Shown in pieces: positions 27,711-35,612 of a stretch of 64,000 bases of DNA. Below the pieces are notes generated by a model. It was not told the DNA's origin. It was given only the letters and a program-made list of their open reading frames with translations, and ran no database searches. Position 1 is the first letter of the stretch. Every line of letters starts with the position of its first letter. A program made the translations under genes and the position numbers. This DNA is from Nakamurella flavida. GTDB taxonomy: Bacteria > Actinomycetota > Actinomycetes > Mycobacteriales > Nakamurellaceae. The DNA lies in NCBI RefSeq assembly GCF_030811475.1, contig NZ_JAUSQV010000001.1, positions 1,240,001-1,304,000 on the forward strand, in the 5' to 3' direction.

Positions 27711-28697
27711 TCAGGCTCTCTGCACGGCGCTCTCCGCCAGCTCGAGGAACACCGCCACCTGCCGGATCATGTCGTCGGCCTCCCGGGCCGAGATGGTCGT
27801 CGCCAGGCCGGCTTCCGCCGCCTGCCGTTTCCCGGAGCCGGCCGCGAAGAACGCCGCCCACTCGGCGAGATCCGGGGCCACCCTCGTCATCAGCTCCCAT
27901 GCGCTGCCACGCCGCCCCCGGACCGGGCGGGCCCGAGCCGCCAGCACCGCAGCGGCCGCCCGGAGCGCAGCCAGATGGGCGATCGCGTAACGATCGGCCG
28001 GTGCCCGCTCCCCGATCGCCCGGCCCAACCCCCGTCCGGCATCGGCCAGCAGATCGCGGACGGCCTGCGACATCGGAGCCTCCTCGGCAGAGCCGCCCGG
28101 CCCCGGACGCCGACCGGCGGCCGCTGCGCCGGATCGCGGTCGCGACCCGGTGGAACGTGCGACCGGCGCGCCGCCACCGGATCGCCGCCCCGCGGACGGT
28201 CCGTCTCCGGACGCACGGTCGGCCGAACCGTCCGCATCTGCCGACCGCCGTCCCACCGACCGCCGTCCCACCGGGGGCCGGACCTCGGACGGACCCTCGG
28301 CGGGTCCACCGTCCGTCGTCACCCGGCCGACGGACGCGACATCGGGGACCAGGGACAGCGTGGTCGCTCCCGGCTGCGACCGCCGCCGCGGCCCCGGGGT
28401 GGTCAGACCGGGCCCCGCACCGAAGGGCGGAGCCGACACGGACCGCACCGTGGGTTCGGCCGGACCTCGCGCGGGCACCGGACCCGCGCCGCGCCCCTGC
28501 TCGCCGCCGGCGGCGACAGCGACCGGAAGGGCGGGGACATTCACCGGACGGGCGGGGACGTCCACCGGACGGGCCGGGACGGCGGAGGAGACCGGGAACA
28601 GCGCCGGCCGTGCGCCCCGCCCGACCCCACCGTCCGGTGACGGGAGGGCAGCGCGGGACCACCCGGTCAGCGCCGGGAACAGCGTGGTGGGTGTCAT
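27711..28697 (-). CDS. SAV_6107-family HEPN domain protein
   Basis: The last 120 residues match the actinobacterial SAV_6107 HEPN family (stretches RYAIAHLAALRAAAAVLAAR, SAWELMTRVAPDLAEWA and EADDMIRQVAVFLELAE). HEPN domains are often RNases or nucleotidyltransferase partners, but no RxxxxH motif is clear. About 208 residues of Pro/Arg/Gly/Ser-rich sequence precede the domain. ATG 28697 overlaps the stop of a small upstream gene (ATGA) and has GAGGA upstream. ATG 28073, with a strong GAGGAGG 5 nt before it, sits exactly at the domain boundary and may give a second, 120-residue product. Confidence 0.72.
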   Translation of the reverse strand: MTPTTLFPALTGWSRAALPSPDGGVGRGARPALFPVSSAVPARPVDVPARPVNVPALPVAVAAGGEQGRGAGPVPARGPAEPTVRSVSAPPFGAGPGLTTPGPRRRSQPGATTLSLVPDVASVGRVTTDGGPAEGPSEVRPPVGRRSVGRRSADADGSADRASGDGPSAGRRSGGGAPVARSTGSRPRSGAAAAGRRPGPGGSAEEAPMSQAVRDLLADAGRGLGRAIGERAPADRYAIAHLAALRAAAAVLAARARPVRGRRGSAWELMTRVAPDLAEWAAFFAAGSGKRQAAEAGLATTISAREADDMIRQVAVFLELAESAVQRA

Positions 28698-28918
28698 GAC
28701 TGCTCCTCGGTCGGCGTCGGGCGCCGGTGGACATGTGGTCGGGCGGGGGCGCCACAGGCGCGGACGGCGGTCCGGGGACCGGCCGGGAAACGCCCGGCCG
28801 ACGGACGACAGGCAGCGCGACGGCCAGCCACGGGGCACGGCCCGGCGCGGTGGGACACGGGGGCGGCACCCGACCGGTACGGACGGACCGGTGGATCGGG
28901 GACGGTCTCACGTGCCAC
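28694..28918 (-). CDS. Small Arg/Pro-rich protein, first gene of a probable SOS unit
   Basis: A 74-codon frame starts with GTG 28918 behind a perfect AAGGAGG with 6-nt spacing, and its stop overlaps the HEPN gene start as ATGA. Third positions are mostly G/C. The product is basic and rich in Pro, Arg and Ala with five cysteines and no recognised family. A perfect LexA box lies 76 bp upstream. The ribosome site and coupling are the main evidence that it is translated; it could act mainly as a leader peptide. Confidence 0.5.
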   Translation of the reverse strand: MARETVPDPPVRPYRSGAAPVSHRAGPCPVAGRRAACRPSAGRFPAGPRTAVRACGAPARPHVHRRPTPTEEQS

Positions 28919-28993
28919 GGTCGGCCTCCTTCTGTCCCGGGACGGCCCGCCACCCGATGTGCGACCGGGATCGTCCCTGCTGGTGTCGTTCGT

Positions 28994-29009
28994 TCGAACT
29001 CATGTTCGA
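28994..29009 (-). promoter_or_regulatory. LexA (SOS) box upstream of the small ORF-HEPN unit
   Basis: TCGAACTCATGTTCGA is a perfect mycobacterial-type SOS box (TCGAAC-N4-GTTCGA). On the minus strand a -10-like TACACT (29014-29009) abuts it, so bound LexA would cover the start site. The unit at 28918-27711 is the nearest downstream target. The GNAT gene on the other side begins 250 bp away. Confidence 0.8.
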
Positions 29010-29258
29010 GTGTACCTCTGTAGTCTGACAGAGGCCCGGCAGCGGCCCGGCAGCGGCCCGCGGGGCACCCTGCTGTGCGGCACCCGTTCGCCGTGGTCTC
29101 ATGGCGACTGTGAACGACCGCTCGTCCCGGCCGACCCGCGGACTTCCCCGGATCCTGCCGGGGACCACCGACAGTCCTGCCTCGTCGACCACTCCCCTGC
29201 GGACCCGCGCGGTGCGATCCGCCGGTGTCCCGACCACGGCCGATCCGGGCGGCGTCCG

Positions 29259-29903
29259 GTGAGCGATCCGGAGACGCTGACCGTCCTCCGACTGCCCCCG
29301 GCGGCTTTCCGGGCCCGCCTGGACGAACTCGTCGATGTGTACGTCGCCGCCATGCGGTATCCGGGCGGCGTGGGCCAGGGACGGATCACCCTGTGGGAGG
29401 AACACAGCCGGCGTGCCCATTTCGACTGTGTCGTCGCGGTCGACGGGAACGACGCGATCCGGGGGTTGGCCTACGGCTACCAGGGCCTGCCGGGTCAGTG
29501 GTGGTTCGCCGAGGTGCAGCGCGGCGCCCGGATCCGGGGCGGGGACGTCGAACGGTGGCTCACCGACTTCTTCGAACTCACCGAGTTGCACGTCCGTCCC
29601 GACACGCAGGGTTCCGGCCTGGGCGAGATCCTGCTGCGGCGGCTGCTCGACGGCCGCACCGAACGGGACGTGCTGCTCTCCACCCCCGAGGGCGAGAACC
29701 GGGCCTGGCGGCTGTACCGCCGGCTCGGCTTCCAGGACGTGCTGCGCGATTACCGGTTCACCGGCGACGCGCGGCCCTTCGGGGTGCTCGGTCGCCCTCT
29801 CCCGCTCGACGGGTCGAGCGGGGCGAGCGGGGCGAGCGGGGCGAGCGGGGCGAGCGGGGCGAGCGGGGCGAGCGGGGCGAACCCCGAACAGGATCCGGCC
29901 TAG
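29259..29903 (+). CDS. GNAT-family N-acetyltransferase
   Basis: The 214-residue product has the acetyl-CoA-binding motif A in LTELHVRPDTQGSGLGEILL (consensus R/Q-x-x-G-x-G/A) and motif B around NRAWRLYRRLGF. The acceptor is unknown. GTG 29259 is taken as the start because the acetyltransferase domain begins 10 residues later. The C-terminal tail is a run of eight Gly-Ala-Ser-like triplets encoded by a 9-bp minisatellite. The stop TAG shares CTAG with the stop of the convergent DUF885 gene. Confidence 0.82.
   Translation: MSDPETLTVLRLPPAAFRARLDELVDVYVAAMRYPGGVGQGRITLWEEHSRRAHFDCVVAVDGNDAIRGLAYGYQGLPGQWWFAEVQRGARIRGGDVERWLTDFFELTELHVRPDTQGSGLGEILLRRLLDGRTERDVLLSTPEGENRAWRLYRRLGFQDVLRDYRFTGDARPFGVLGRPLPLDGSSGASGASGASGASGASGASGANPEQDPA
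29811..29882 (+). repeat. 9-bp coding minisatellite (Gly-Ala-Ser)n
   Basis: Eight tandem 9-bp units: one GGGTCGAGC, six identical GGGGCGAGC and one GGGGCGAAC. They encode GSS, six GAS and GAN at the end of the GNAT protein. The identical copies suggest recent slippage; as the unit is a multiple of three, copy changes keep the frame. Confidence 0.95.
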
Positions 29904-31585
29904 CGCCCGACGGCGCTCGGCAGCCGGGCCAGGGTGCGGGCCAGCGGATCCAGCCCCATGCCACCCAGCTGCAGTGCGGCGGTGTGGAAGGTCTTGAGGT
30001 CGAACGCGCCGCCCTGTCGGCGACGCGCCGCTTCGCGTCCCGCCAGCCACACCCGCTCGCCCACCTTGTAGGCCGGGGCCTGACCCGGCCACCCGAGGTA
30101 GCGGTCGATCTCGTCCCGGCACCGGGCCGGGTCGGCCAGGGTCCGCGTGGTCAGGAACTGCAGCCCGAGTTCCGGGGTCCACCGCTCGCCCTCGTGGAAG
30201 CCGGTGTCCGCCGGGATCCGCAGGCGCAGGTGCATGCCGATGTCCACGACGACCCGGGCCGCCCGGAAGAGCTGCTCGTCCAGCATGCCGAGCAGATCGC
30301 CGTCGTCGTCGAGGTAACCCAACTCGCGCACGAGCCGTTCGGCGTACAGGGCCCACCCCTCGGTGTAGGCCGACGGACCCGCCAGCAACCGGCGGAAGTC
30401 GTTGAGCCGGTCACGGCTGTGCACGGCGGTGGCGATCTGGAAGTGGTGGCCCGGCACGCTCTCGTGGTGGACGACCGTGGCCTCCCGCCACGTCGAGAAC
30501 ACCTCACGGCCCGGATCGACCGACCACCACATCGATCCGGGTCGGCTGAAGTCGTCACTGGGCCCGAGGTAGTAGGCGCCGATGGGTCCGCCCGGCGGAG
30601 CGATCCGGCAGTCGAGGCGTCGGATCGGGTCGGCGATGGTGAAGTGGGTCCGGCCCAGTTCGTCGATCGACCTCTCCGACAAGTCCTGCAACCACCGCTG
30701 CAGCCCGTCCTGCCCGTGCACCTGATGACGCGGATCGGCGTCGAGGACCGCGGCGGCGGTCGCCGGTCCGCCGCCGCCGATCCGGGCTGCCACCGTCCGC
30801 AGTTCCCGCTCGATGCCGAGGAATTCCGCCCACCCCCAGGCGTACGTCTCCTCCAGCGGCAGCACAGCGCCGAGGTGGTCCCGAGAGCCCCGCTCGTACC
30901 GTTCTCGTCCCACCGCATCCTCGATGGGAGCCCGGGGCGCCAACTCGTCCCGCAGGAACGTCCCGAACGACGCGAAGGCGGCGTGGGCGGAGTCGACAGC
31001 GGCCGCGACATCCCGGCCGAGGACGTCGTCCCGGTCGAAGCGGACCAACCCGCTGAAGTGGCCGGCGGCGTCGCCCGATCCGGCAGTCACTCCGCACTGC
31101 CGGGCGCACCGGACGATCTGCCGGACGGCGGCGACCCGGCCCTGGTCCGCGGCGTGCAGCAGGGACATGCGGTACCCGGCCAGGGTGTCCGGCACTGCGC
31201 GCAACCGGCCGGCGACGGCGCTGAGCTCGTCGTCCGTTCCGCGCGGCATCAGGTCGAAGGCCGTCCGCACCCGTTGGAGCGGGGACTCGATGACGTTCAA
31301 GTCGGCGTGCTGCCATCCGGAGGCGAACTGGTCGGACTCCGCCGTCAGACGTTCCTCGATGACCTCCCGGGCCAATTCCTCCCCTTCTCCGGCGGGGGTC
31401 GTGAGCCGCAGGGCGGTGAGGGTCTCCCGGACGACGTCGTGCCGCCGGTCCAGTCCCTCCGGCGAGAGATCGTCCAGGCCCGGGCCGGCCGGGTACCCCA
31501 GGTAGAGAGCGGTGACCGGGCTCGTCGCGGCGACAGCGCGGACGTGGTCGTCGGAGATGCGGTCGACGGCGGTCTGCGTGCGCAT
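29900..31585 (-). CDS. DUF885 metallopeptidase-like protein
   Basis: The 561-residue product matches the DUF885 family, distant relatives of zinc peptidases. The presumed zinc site is in VVHHESVPGHHFQ (H-E-x-x-x-G-H), followed by YTEGWALYAERL with a candidate third ligand. No signal peptide is present, so it should be cytoplasmic. TAGCCT lies 7 nt before ATG 31585, so the transcript is probably leaderless. The 492-bp gap upstream holds a hairpin and a minisatellite. Confidence 0.88.
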   Translation of the reverse strand: MRTQTAVDRISDDHVRAVAATSPVTALYLGYPAGPGLDDLSPEGLDRRHDVVRETLTALRLTTPAGEGEELAREVIEERLTAESDQFASGWQHADLNVIESPLQRVRTAFDLMPRGTDDELSAVAGRLRAVPDTLAGYRMSLLHAADQGRVAAVRQIVRCARQCGVTAGSGDAAGHFSGLVRFDRDDVLGRDVAAAVDSAHAAFASFGTFLRDELAPRAPIEDAVGRERYERGSRDHLGAVLPLEETYAWGWAEFLGIERELRTVAARIGGGGPATAAAVLDADPRHQVHGQDGLQRWLQDLSERSIDELGRTHFTIADPIRRLDCRIAPPGGPIGAYYLGPSDDFSRPGSMWWSVDPGREVFSTWREATVVHHESVPGHHFQIATAVHSRDRLNDFRRLLAGPSAYTEGWALYAERLVRELGYLDDDGDLLGMLDEQLFRAARVVVDIGMHLRLRIPADTGFHEGERWTPELGLQFLTTRTLADPARCRDEIDRYLGWPGQAPAYKVGERVWLAGREAARRRQGGAFDLKTFHTAALQLGGMGLDPLARTLARLPSAVGR

Positions 31586-31592
31586 GGACGGG

Positions 31593-31598
31593 AGGCTA
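31593..31598 (-). promoter_or_regulatory. -10 element of the leaderless DUF885 promoter
   Basis: TAGCCT on the minus strand ends 7 nt before ATG 31585, and no Shine-Dalgarno is present. Confidence 0.5.
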
Positions 31599-31843
31599 CC
31601 GGCGCCGGTCGCGGCGTCAGCGGGGGCCGTTCGGCGCCCGGGACCGCTCTGCGCGGGTCACCGGTGGCGGTCGGGGCGTGGTCCCGGTCGGCGGCGGGGA
31701 CCTCCCCGAACCCGTCGCCGACCGGTGACCGACCGATGTCGGCGGCGGCGGGTCTCCCGGGCGTTCCCTCCTCGCCCGGGGCCTGCATGTCGCGCTGTCC
31801 GACTCCAGAAGCATGTCTGGACAGCCGCTCCGCGACCGTCCGG

Positions 31844-31886
31844 CGATCGGCGGACGGACCGGGGGAAAAGGGATGTCCGCCGATCG
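31844..31886. other. 12-bp inverted repeat in the mrpG-DUF885 gap
   Basis: CGATCGGCGGAC and GTCCGCCGATCG are exact complements flanking a 19-nt loop that contains GGGGGAAAAGGG. It may end the mrp operon transcript, which runs leftward, or be the stem of a small RNA. There is no T-tract. Confidence 0.4.
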
Positions 31887-31934
31887 GTGGACACCCATCC
31901 GAGAGCAGGTGGGCAGGATCCGCGCGGCCGGGTC

Positions 31935-32018
31935 AGCGCAGAGGAGATCGCACAGAGGGGATAGCACGGAGGGGATAGCACGGAGGGGATCGCACGGAGG
32001 GGACCGCACGGAGGGGTC
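31935..32018. repeat. Non-coding 14-bp tandem repeat, six copies
   Basis: Six head-to-tail 14-bp units with consensus (A/C)GCACGGAGGGGAT fill 84 bp between mrpG and the DUF885 gene. Two central copies are identical; outer ones differ at one to three bases. The unit is not a multiple of three and no frame crosses it with coding character. It lacks spacers, so it is a minisatellite and not a CRISPR array. Confidence 0.9.
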
Positions 32019-32077
32019 TTCCGGCAGTGCTGGTCGACCGTTGGGGCGGAGCGATCGCGGCGGGTGCCCGCCGGTCG

Positions 32078-32527
32078 TCAATCGCTCTCGGGTCGCCGAT
32101 CGAGCACGGTCCGGTTGGGGTGGTCCGGATCGGCTCCGACGTTCTCGTCGACCAGGGCATGGGCGATCTCGGTCGGGGTGTCGTCGGCCCCCGCGGCTTC
32201 CGCACCGTGCCCGCTCAGGCCGTCCGGTTGCGCGTCCTGGTCCTCCTGCTCCCCCCGGAAGGCGGCCCGCACGGTGAGATGGGCGGCCACCGGAGCGGTC
32301 ACGAACTGCAGGACGACGATGAGGGCGAGCTCGCCGATGATGGCGACCGTGCCCAACCGCAGGCCGAGCCCGATCATCAGCAGGACGATGCCGAGCACCT
32401 GGGGCTTGGTGGCGGCGTGGATCCGGGACATGGTGTCGGGAAACCGCAGGACGGCGATCCCGGCGAGCATGGACAGCAGTGCTCCGCCGACCAGGCAGAC
32501 CGAGGCGATGGTGTCGACGACGCTCAT
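32078..32527 (-). CDS. mrpG: Na+/H+ antiporter subunit MrpG
   Basis: MrpG (MnhG/PhaG) is the small three-helix subunit of the multisubunit Mrp cation/proton antiporter. The 149-residue product has three membrane segments and the family stretch LRFPDTMSRIHAATKPQVLG. A hydrophilic, acidic C-terminal tail of about 50 residues is longer than usual. ATG 32527 overlaps the mrpF stop (ATGA). It is the last gene of the operon. Confidence 0.9.
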   Translation of the reverse strand: MSVVDTIASVCLVGGALLSMLAGIAVLRFPDTMSRIHAATKPQVLGIVLLMIGLGLRLGTVAIIGELALIVVLQFVTAPVAAHLTVRAAFRGEQEDQDAQPDGLSGHGAEAAGADDTPTEIAHALVDENVGADPDHPNRTVLDRRPESD

Positions 32528-32784
32528 CGGCGGTCCCGGGGCAGCAGTTTGGCCAGTCCGGCCGACCCGATGAAACCGAGCAGGGCGACGACCACGGCCA
32601 CCACCAGCATGATCGGGCTCTCGGTGTCCGCGGCGATCAGCACGAGGACCCCGACGATGATCGCCAGGATGATGTCCAGGGCGGCGGCGCGGTCGATCAT
32701 GGTCGGCCCCCGCACGAGCCGGATGGCGGAGAACGTGGCGCCGAGCCCGAAGAGCACCCCGCAGATCCACATGGTCACGGTCAT
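32524..32784 (-). CDS. mrpF: Na+/H+ antiporter subunit MrpF
   Basis: The 86-residue product has three membrane segments with RLVRGPTMIDRAAALDII between the first two, typical of MrpF (MnhF/PhaF). It is coupled by ATGA overlaps to mrpE before and mrpG after. MrpE, F and G assemble at one end of the antiporter complex. Confidence 0.92.
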   Translation of the reverse strand: MTVTMWICGVLFGLGATFSAIRLVRGPTMIDRAAALDIILAIIVGVLVLIAADTESPIMLVVAVVVALLGFIGSAGLAKLLPRDRR

Positions 32785-33443
32785 CGTCGCGGTCCCCCCT
32801 TCCGGCGTCGCGTCATCGGCGAGGACCCACGGCGGGCGGCGCGGTCGCGGACGCCCACCCGGTCGAGGACCGGCCCGGGCGCCTGCGGGTCGTCGGTCCC
32901 GAAGGCCTCGACGATGCGGCGTTCCTGCGCGCGCACCTTGTTCGCGAACTCGTCCATGGTCGCCTGGTCGGCGTCGAGCACGTGGATGAGCAGGGTGCGC
33001 TCCTCGGGGTCGGCCTCGATGATGAGACTGCCGGGCACCAGGGACACGGCGAGTGCGGTCAGGGCCTGGACGAGATCGGAGTCGGTGGTCAGCTGGACGG
33101 TGGTGACCTCGGTCCGTGGCAGGCGCGGTCGGATCGCCAGCCAGGCGATGTGCACGCTGGCGACGACCATGTCGACGAGGAAGCGGCCGATCAGGACGGC
33201 TGCCTTGCCGGGGTGCACCCCCACCCGGAACTCCAGCGACGGCAGCGGGAAGACGAACAGCACGATGGCGCTGCAGACGACCCCGATACCGATGAGCACC
33301 GGGTTGATCGAGCCCCACAGGAAGATCCAGATGATCACCAGCACCACGAGGGCGACGAGGTAGGTCTGCCAGTGGGTCCGACGGCTGAACTCCCGCCCGC
33401 GGATCTCCCACTGACGTTCCCGGCCGCGCACGCGCCCGGTCAT
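32781..33443 (-). CDS. mrpE: Na+/H+ antiporter subunit MrpE
   Basis: The 220-residue product has two or three N-terminal membrane segments and the conserved stretches VASVHIAWLAIRP and VSLVPGSLIIEAD of MrpE. It exceeds the usual 160 residues through a basic N-terminus and a charged C-terminal extension. The ATG overlaps the mrpD stop (ATGA). Confidence 0.9.
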   Translation of the reverse strand: MTGRVRGRERQWEIRGREFSRRTHWQTYLVALVVLVIIWIFLWGSINPVLIGIGVVCSAIVLFVFPLPSLEFRVGVHPGKAAVLIGRFLVDMVVASVHIAWLAIRPRLPRTEVTTVQLTTDSDLVQALTALAVSLVPGSLIIEADPEERTLLIHVLDADQATMDEFANKVRAQERRIVEAFGTDDPQAPGPVLDRVGVRDRAARRGSSPMTRRRKGGPRR

Positions 33444-35239
33444 GACCCGCCCCCGGTGGTCTCGGCCGGACCGTCGACGGCCGGCGCCTCGCTCGGCGCG
33501 GATGGGTCGGAGGTCGGCTCGGACGCCGGGGCCGGGTCGGGAGCGGTTCCGCCGACGGATCCGCGCAGCTCGTCCTCCCCGTCCCCGGTGGTGCTGGTGA
33601 CGGCGTTGACGTAGACGGCCGGGTCCATGAGGTTGTCGGCGGCGCGCTGGGTGAAGGCGTACACCGGGCCGGCTCCGATGGTCAGCACGAGCCCGACGGC
33701 GACCATCGCGGTGGTGGCGCCGATCATCCCGCCGGGCAGGCGGGCCACCTCGTCCTGGGTGCGGCGGCGCGCGGCGGCCCGGGTGGCACGCTTCCGGGTG
33801 CCGGTGGACATGCCCGACTCCGCGCCGGTGGTGGTGCGACCGACCTGCGTGTCGGGGTCGACACCGTGGTCGTGCTGGTGGTCGTCGTCGACGCCCTCGG
33901 GCACGGGACGCCAGAATGTCCGACCCCACATGCGGACGATGGCGTACAGGGTGAGCAGACTGGTCAGCGCACCGACGCCGACGACGATCAGCGGGAGGAC
34001 ACGACCGTCGGCCAGGGCCGCCTCGAACAGACCGACCTTCCCGAGGAACCCGGACAGCGGCGGCACCCCGGCGAGGTTCATGGCCGGGATGAAGAACAGC
34101 ACCGCCAGCACGGGGGCGGCCGAGGCCAGGCCGCCGAGCCGGGCGAGCATCGTGGTGCCCGCCACGCGTTCGATCAGTCCGGAGGCCAGGAACAACGCCG
34201 TCTGCACGAGGATGTGGTGGGCGACGTAGAAGATGGCCGCGGAGATGCCGGCCGCCGAGGCCAGACCGACGCCGAAGATCATGTAGCCGATGTGCGAGAC
34301 CAGGGTGAAGGAGAGCAACCGCTTGATCCCCGGTTGCACCACGGCGCCCAGGATGCCGACCAGCATGGTCAGGCCGCCGGCGATCATCAGCAGGGTGCCG
34401 TACGACCCGGGGAAAAGCAGGGTCTGCACCCGGATGATCGCGTAGACACCGACCTTGGTGAGCAGCCCGGCGAACACGGCCGTGACCGGCGCGGGCGCGG
34501 TCGGGTAGCTGTCCGGCAACCATGCCGACATCGGGAACACCGCCGCCTTCACGCCGAAGGCGACCAGCAGGACGGCGCCGAGAGTGGCCTTGATGCCCGG
34601 TGGCACGGTGTCGAGCTTCCCGGCCAGGTCGGCCAGGTTGACCGTGCCGGTGGCCGCGTAGATCAGGGCGATCGCGGACAGGAAGATGATCGAGGACAGC
34701 AGCGAGACCACGATGTACGGCGCCCCGGCCCGCAGCCGCTCCTTCGTCCCGCCGAGGGTCAGCAGGACGTAGCTGGCGGTCAGCAGGATCTCGAAGCTGA
34801 CGAAGAGGTTGAACAGGTCGCCGGACAGGAAGGCGTTGGAGACGCCGGTCGCCAGGATGAGGAACGTCGGGTGGAAGATCGACACCGGCGTCTCCGACTC
34901 GCCGCCCCCGCCCTCGTCCTCCCGCCCCTGTGCGATCGCGTACACGAGCACGGCGAGGGTCACCGTCGTAGAGACGACCAGCATGAACGCGGCCAGTCGG
35001 TCGGCGACCAGGGTGATGCCGAACGGCGCCGACCACCCGCCGATGTGCATGACCATCGCGCCGTTGTTGTCGACCCAGACGAGCATGGCCAGCGCGACGA
35101 CGAGTTGAGCGGCCAGGGCGGAGACCGACAGCATCCGCTGCAGCTTGGGCCGACGACTGGCGATGAGGGTGACACCGGCGCCGGCCATGGGCAGCACCAC
35201 GGCCAGCGGCAGCAGGGCCACCATCGAGGACGGGTTCAT
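33440..35239 (-). CDS. mrpD: Na+/H+ antiporter subunit MrpD
   Basis: MrpD is one of the two proton-pumping, NuoN/M-like subunits. The 599-residue product has about 14 membrane segments and the antiporter-like sequence with a central lysine (FGVKAAVFPMSAWLPDSYP). A hydrophilic loop near residue 455-520 is rich in Asp/His and Arg/Thr, and an acidic, Pro-rich C-terminal tail follows the last helix. It starts one base after the mrpC stop. Confidence 0.94.
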   Translation of the reverse strand: MNPSSMVALLPLAVVLPMAGAGVTLIASRRPKLQRMLSVSALAAQLVVALAMLVWVDNNGAMVMHIGGWSAPFGITLVADRLAAFMLVVSTTVTLAVLVYAIAQGREDEGGGGESETPVSIFHPTFLILATGVSNAFLSGDLFNLFVSFEILLTASYVLLTLGGTKERLRAGAPYIVVSLLSSIIFLSAIALIYAATGTVNLADLAGKLDTVPPGIKATLGAVLLVAFGVKAAVFPMSAWLPDSYPTAPAPVTAVFAGLLTKVGVYAIIRVQTLLFPGSYGTLLMIAGGLTMLVGILGAVVQPGIKRLLSFTLVSHIGYMIFGVGLASAAGISAAIFYVAHHILVQTALFLASGLIERVAGTTMLARLGGLASAAPVLAVLFFIPAMNLAGVPPLSGFLGKVGLFEAALADGRVLPLIVVGVGALTSLLTLYAIVRMWGRTFWRPVPEGVDDDHQHDHGVDPDTQVGRTTTGAESGMSTGTRKRATRAAARRRTQDEVARLPGGMIGATTAMVAVGLVLTIGAGPVYAFTQRAADNLMDPAVYVNAVTSTTGDGEDELRGSVGGTAPDPAPASEPTSDPSAPSEAPAVDGPAETTGGGS

Positions 35240-35240
35240 C

Positions 35241-35612
35241 TCACTCCTCCCCGCCGGTCGCCGGGCTGTCGACCAGGTCCTCGTCGGGATCGTCCTGGAC
35301 GTCGACCTGCGAGGTCGACCGGTAGTTGCGGTACACCATCGCCAGCAGGAACGCGGTGACGGCCAACGAGATGACGATGGACGTCAGGATGAGCGCCTGC
35401 GGGAGCGGGTCGGCGTAGGCCTCGTCGCCGGACACCTCGCCGACGATCGGCGGCTCGCCGTCGGTTCCCGAGCTCAGCAGGAGCAGGTTGACGCTGTGGC
35501 CGACCAGCAGGAAGCCGAGCAGGACCCGGACCAGGTTGCGCGACAGCATGAGGTACACCCCGGCGGCGAAGAGCGCGCCGATGGTCAGGGCCATGATCAG
35601 GTTGGTGGTCAT
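35241..35612 (-). CDS. mrpC: Na+/H+ antiporter subunit MrpC
   Basis: The 123-residue, NuoK-like product has three membrane segments with GVYLMLSRNLVRVLLGFLL in the first two and the LILTSIVISLAVTAFLLA helix. An acidic tail ends it. The ATG overlaps the mrpA stop (ATGA), which supports the start. Confidence 0.94.
   Translation of the reverse strand: MTTNLIMALTIGALFAAGVYLMLSRNLVRVLLGFLLVGHSVNLLLLSSGTDGEPPIVGEVSGDEAYADPLPQALILTSIVISLAVTAFLLAMVYRNYRSTSQVDVQDDPDEDLVDSPATGGEE

Noticed and set aside
29101-29258. Longer start for the GNAT gene reaching towards the LexA box
   Set aside because: The added sequence (frame from 28959) is poor coding sequence with no homology and crosses the SOS box; GTG 29259 fits the domain start.
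31935-32018. Possible CRISPR array
   Set aside because: The 14-bp units are directly abutting without spacers and no cas genes are near; it is a minisatellite.
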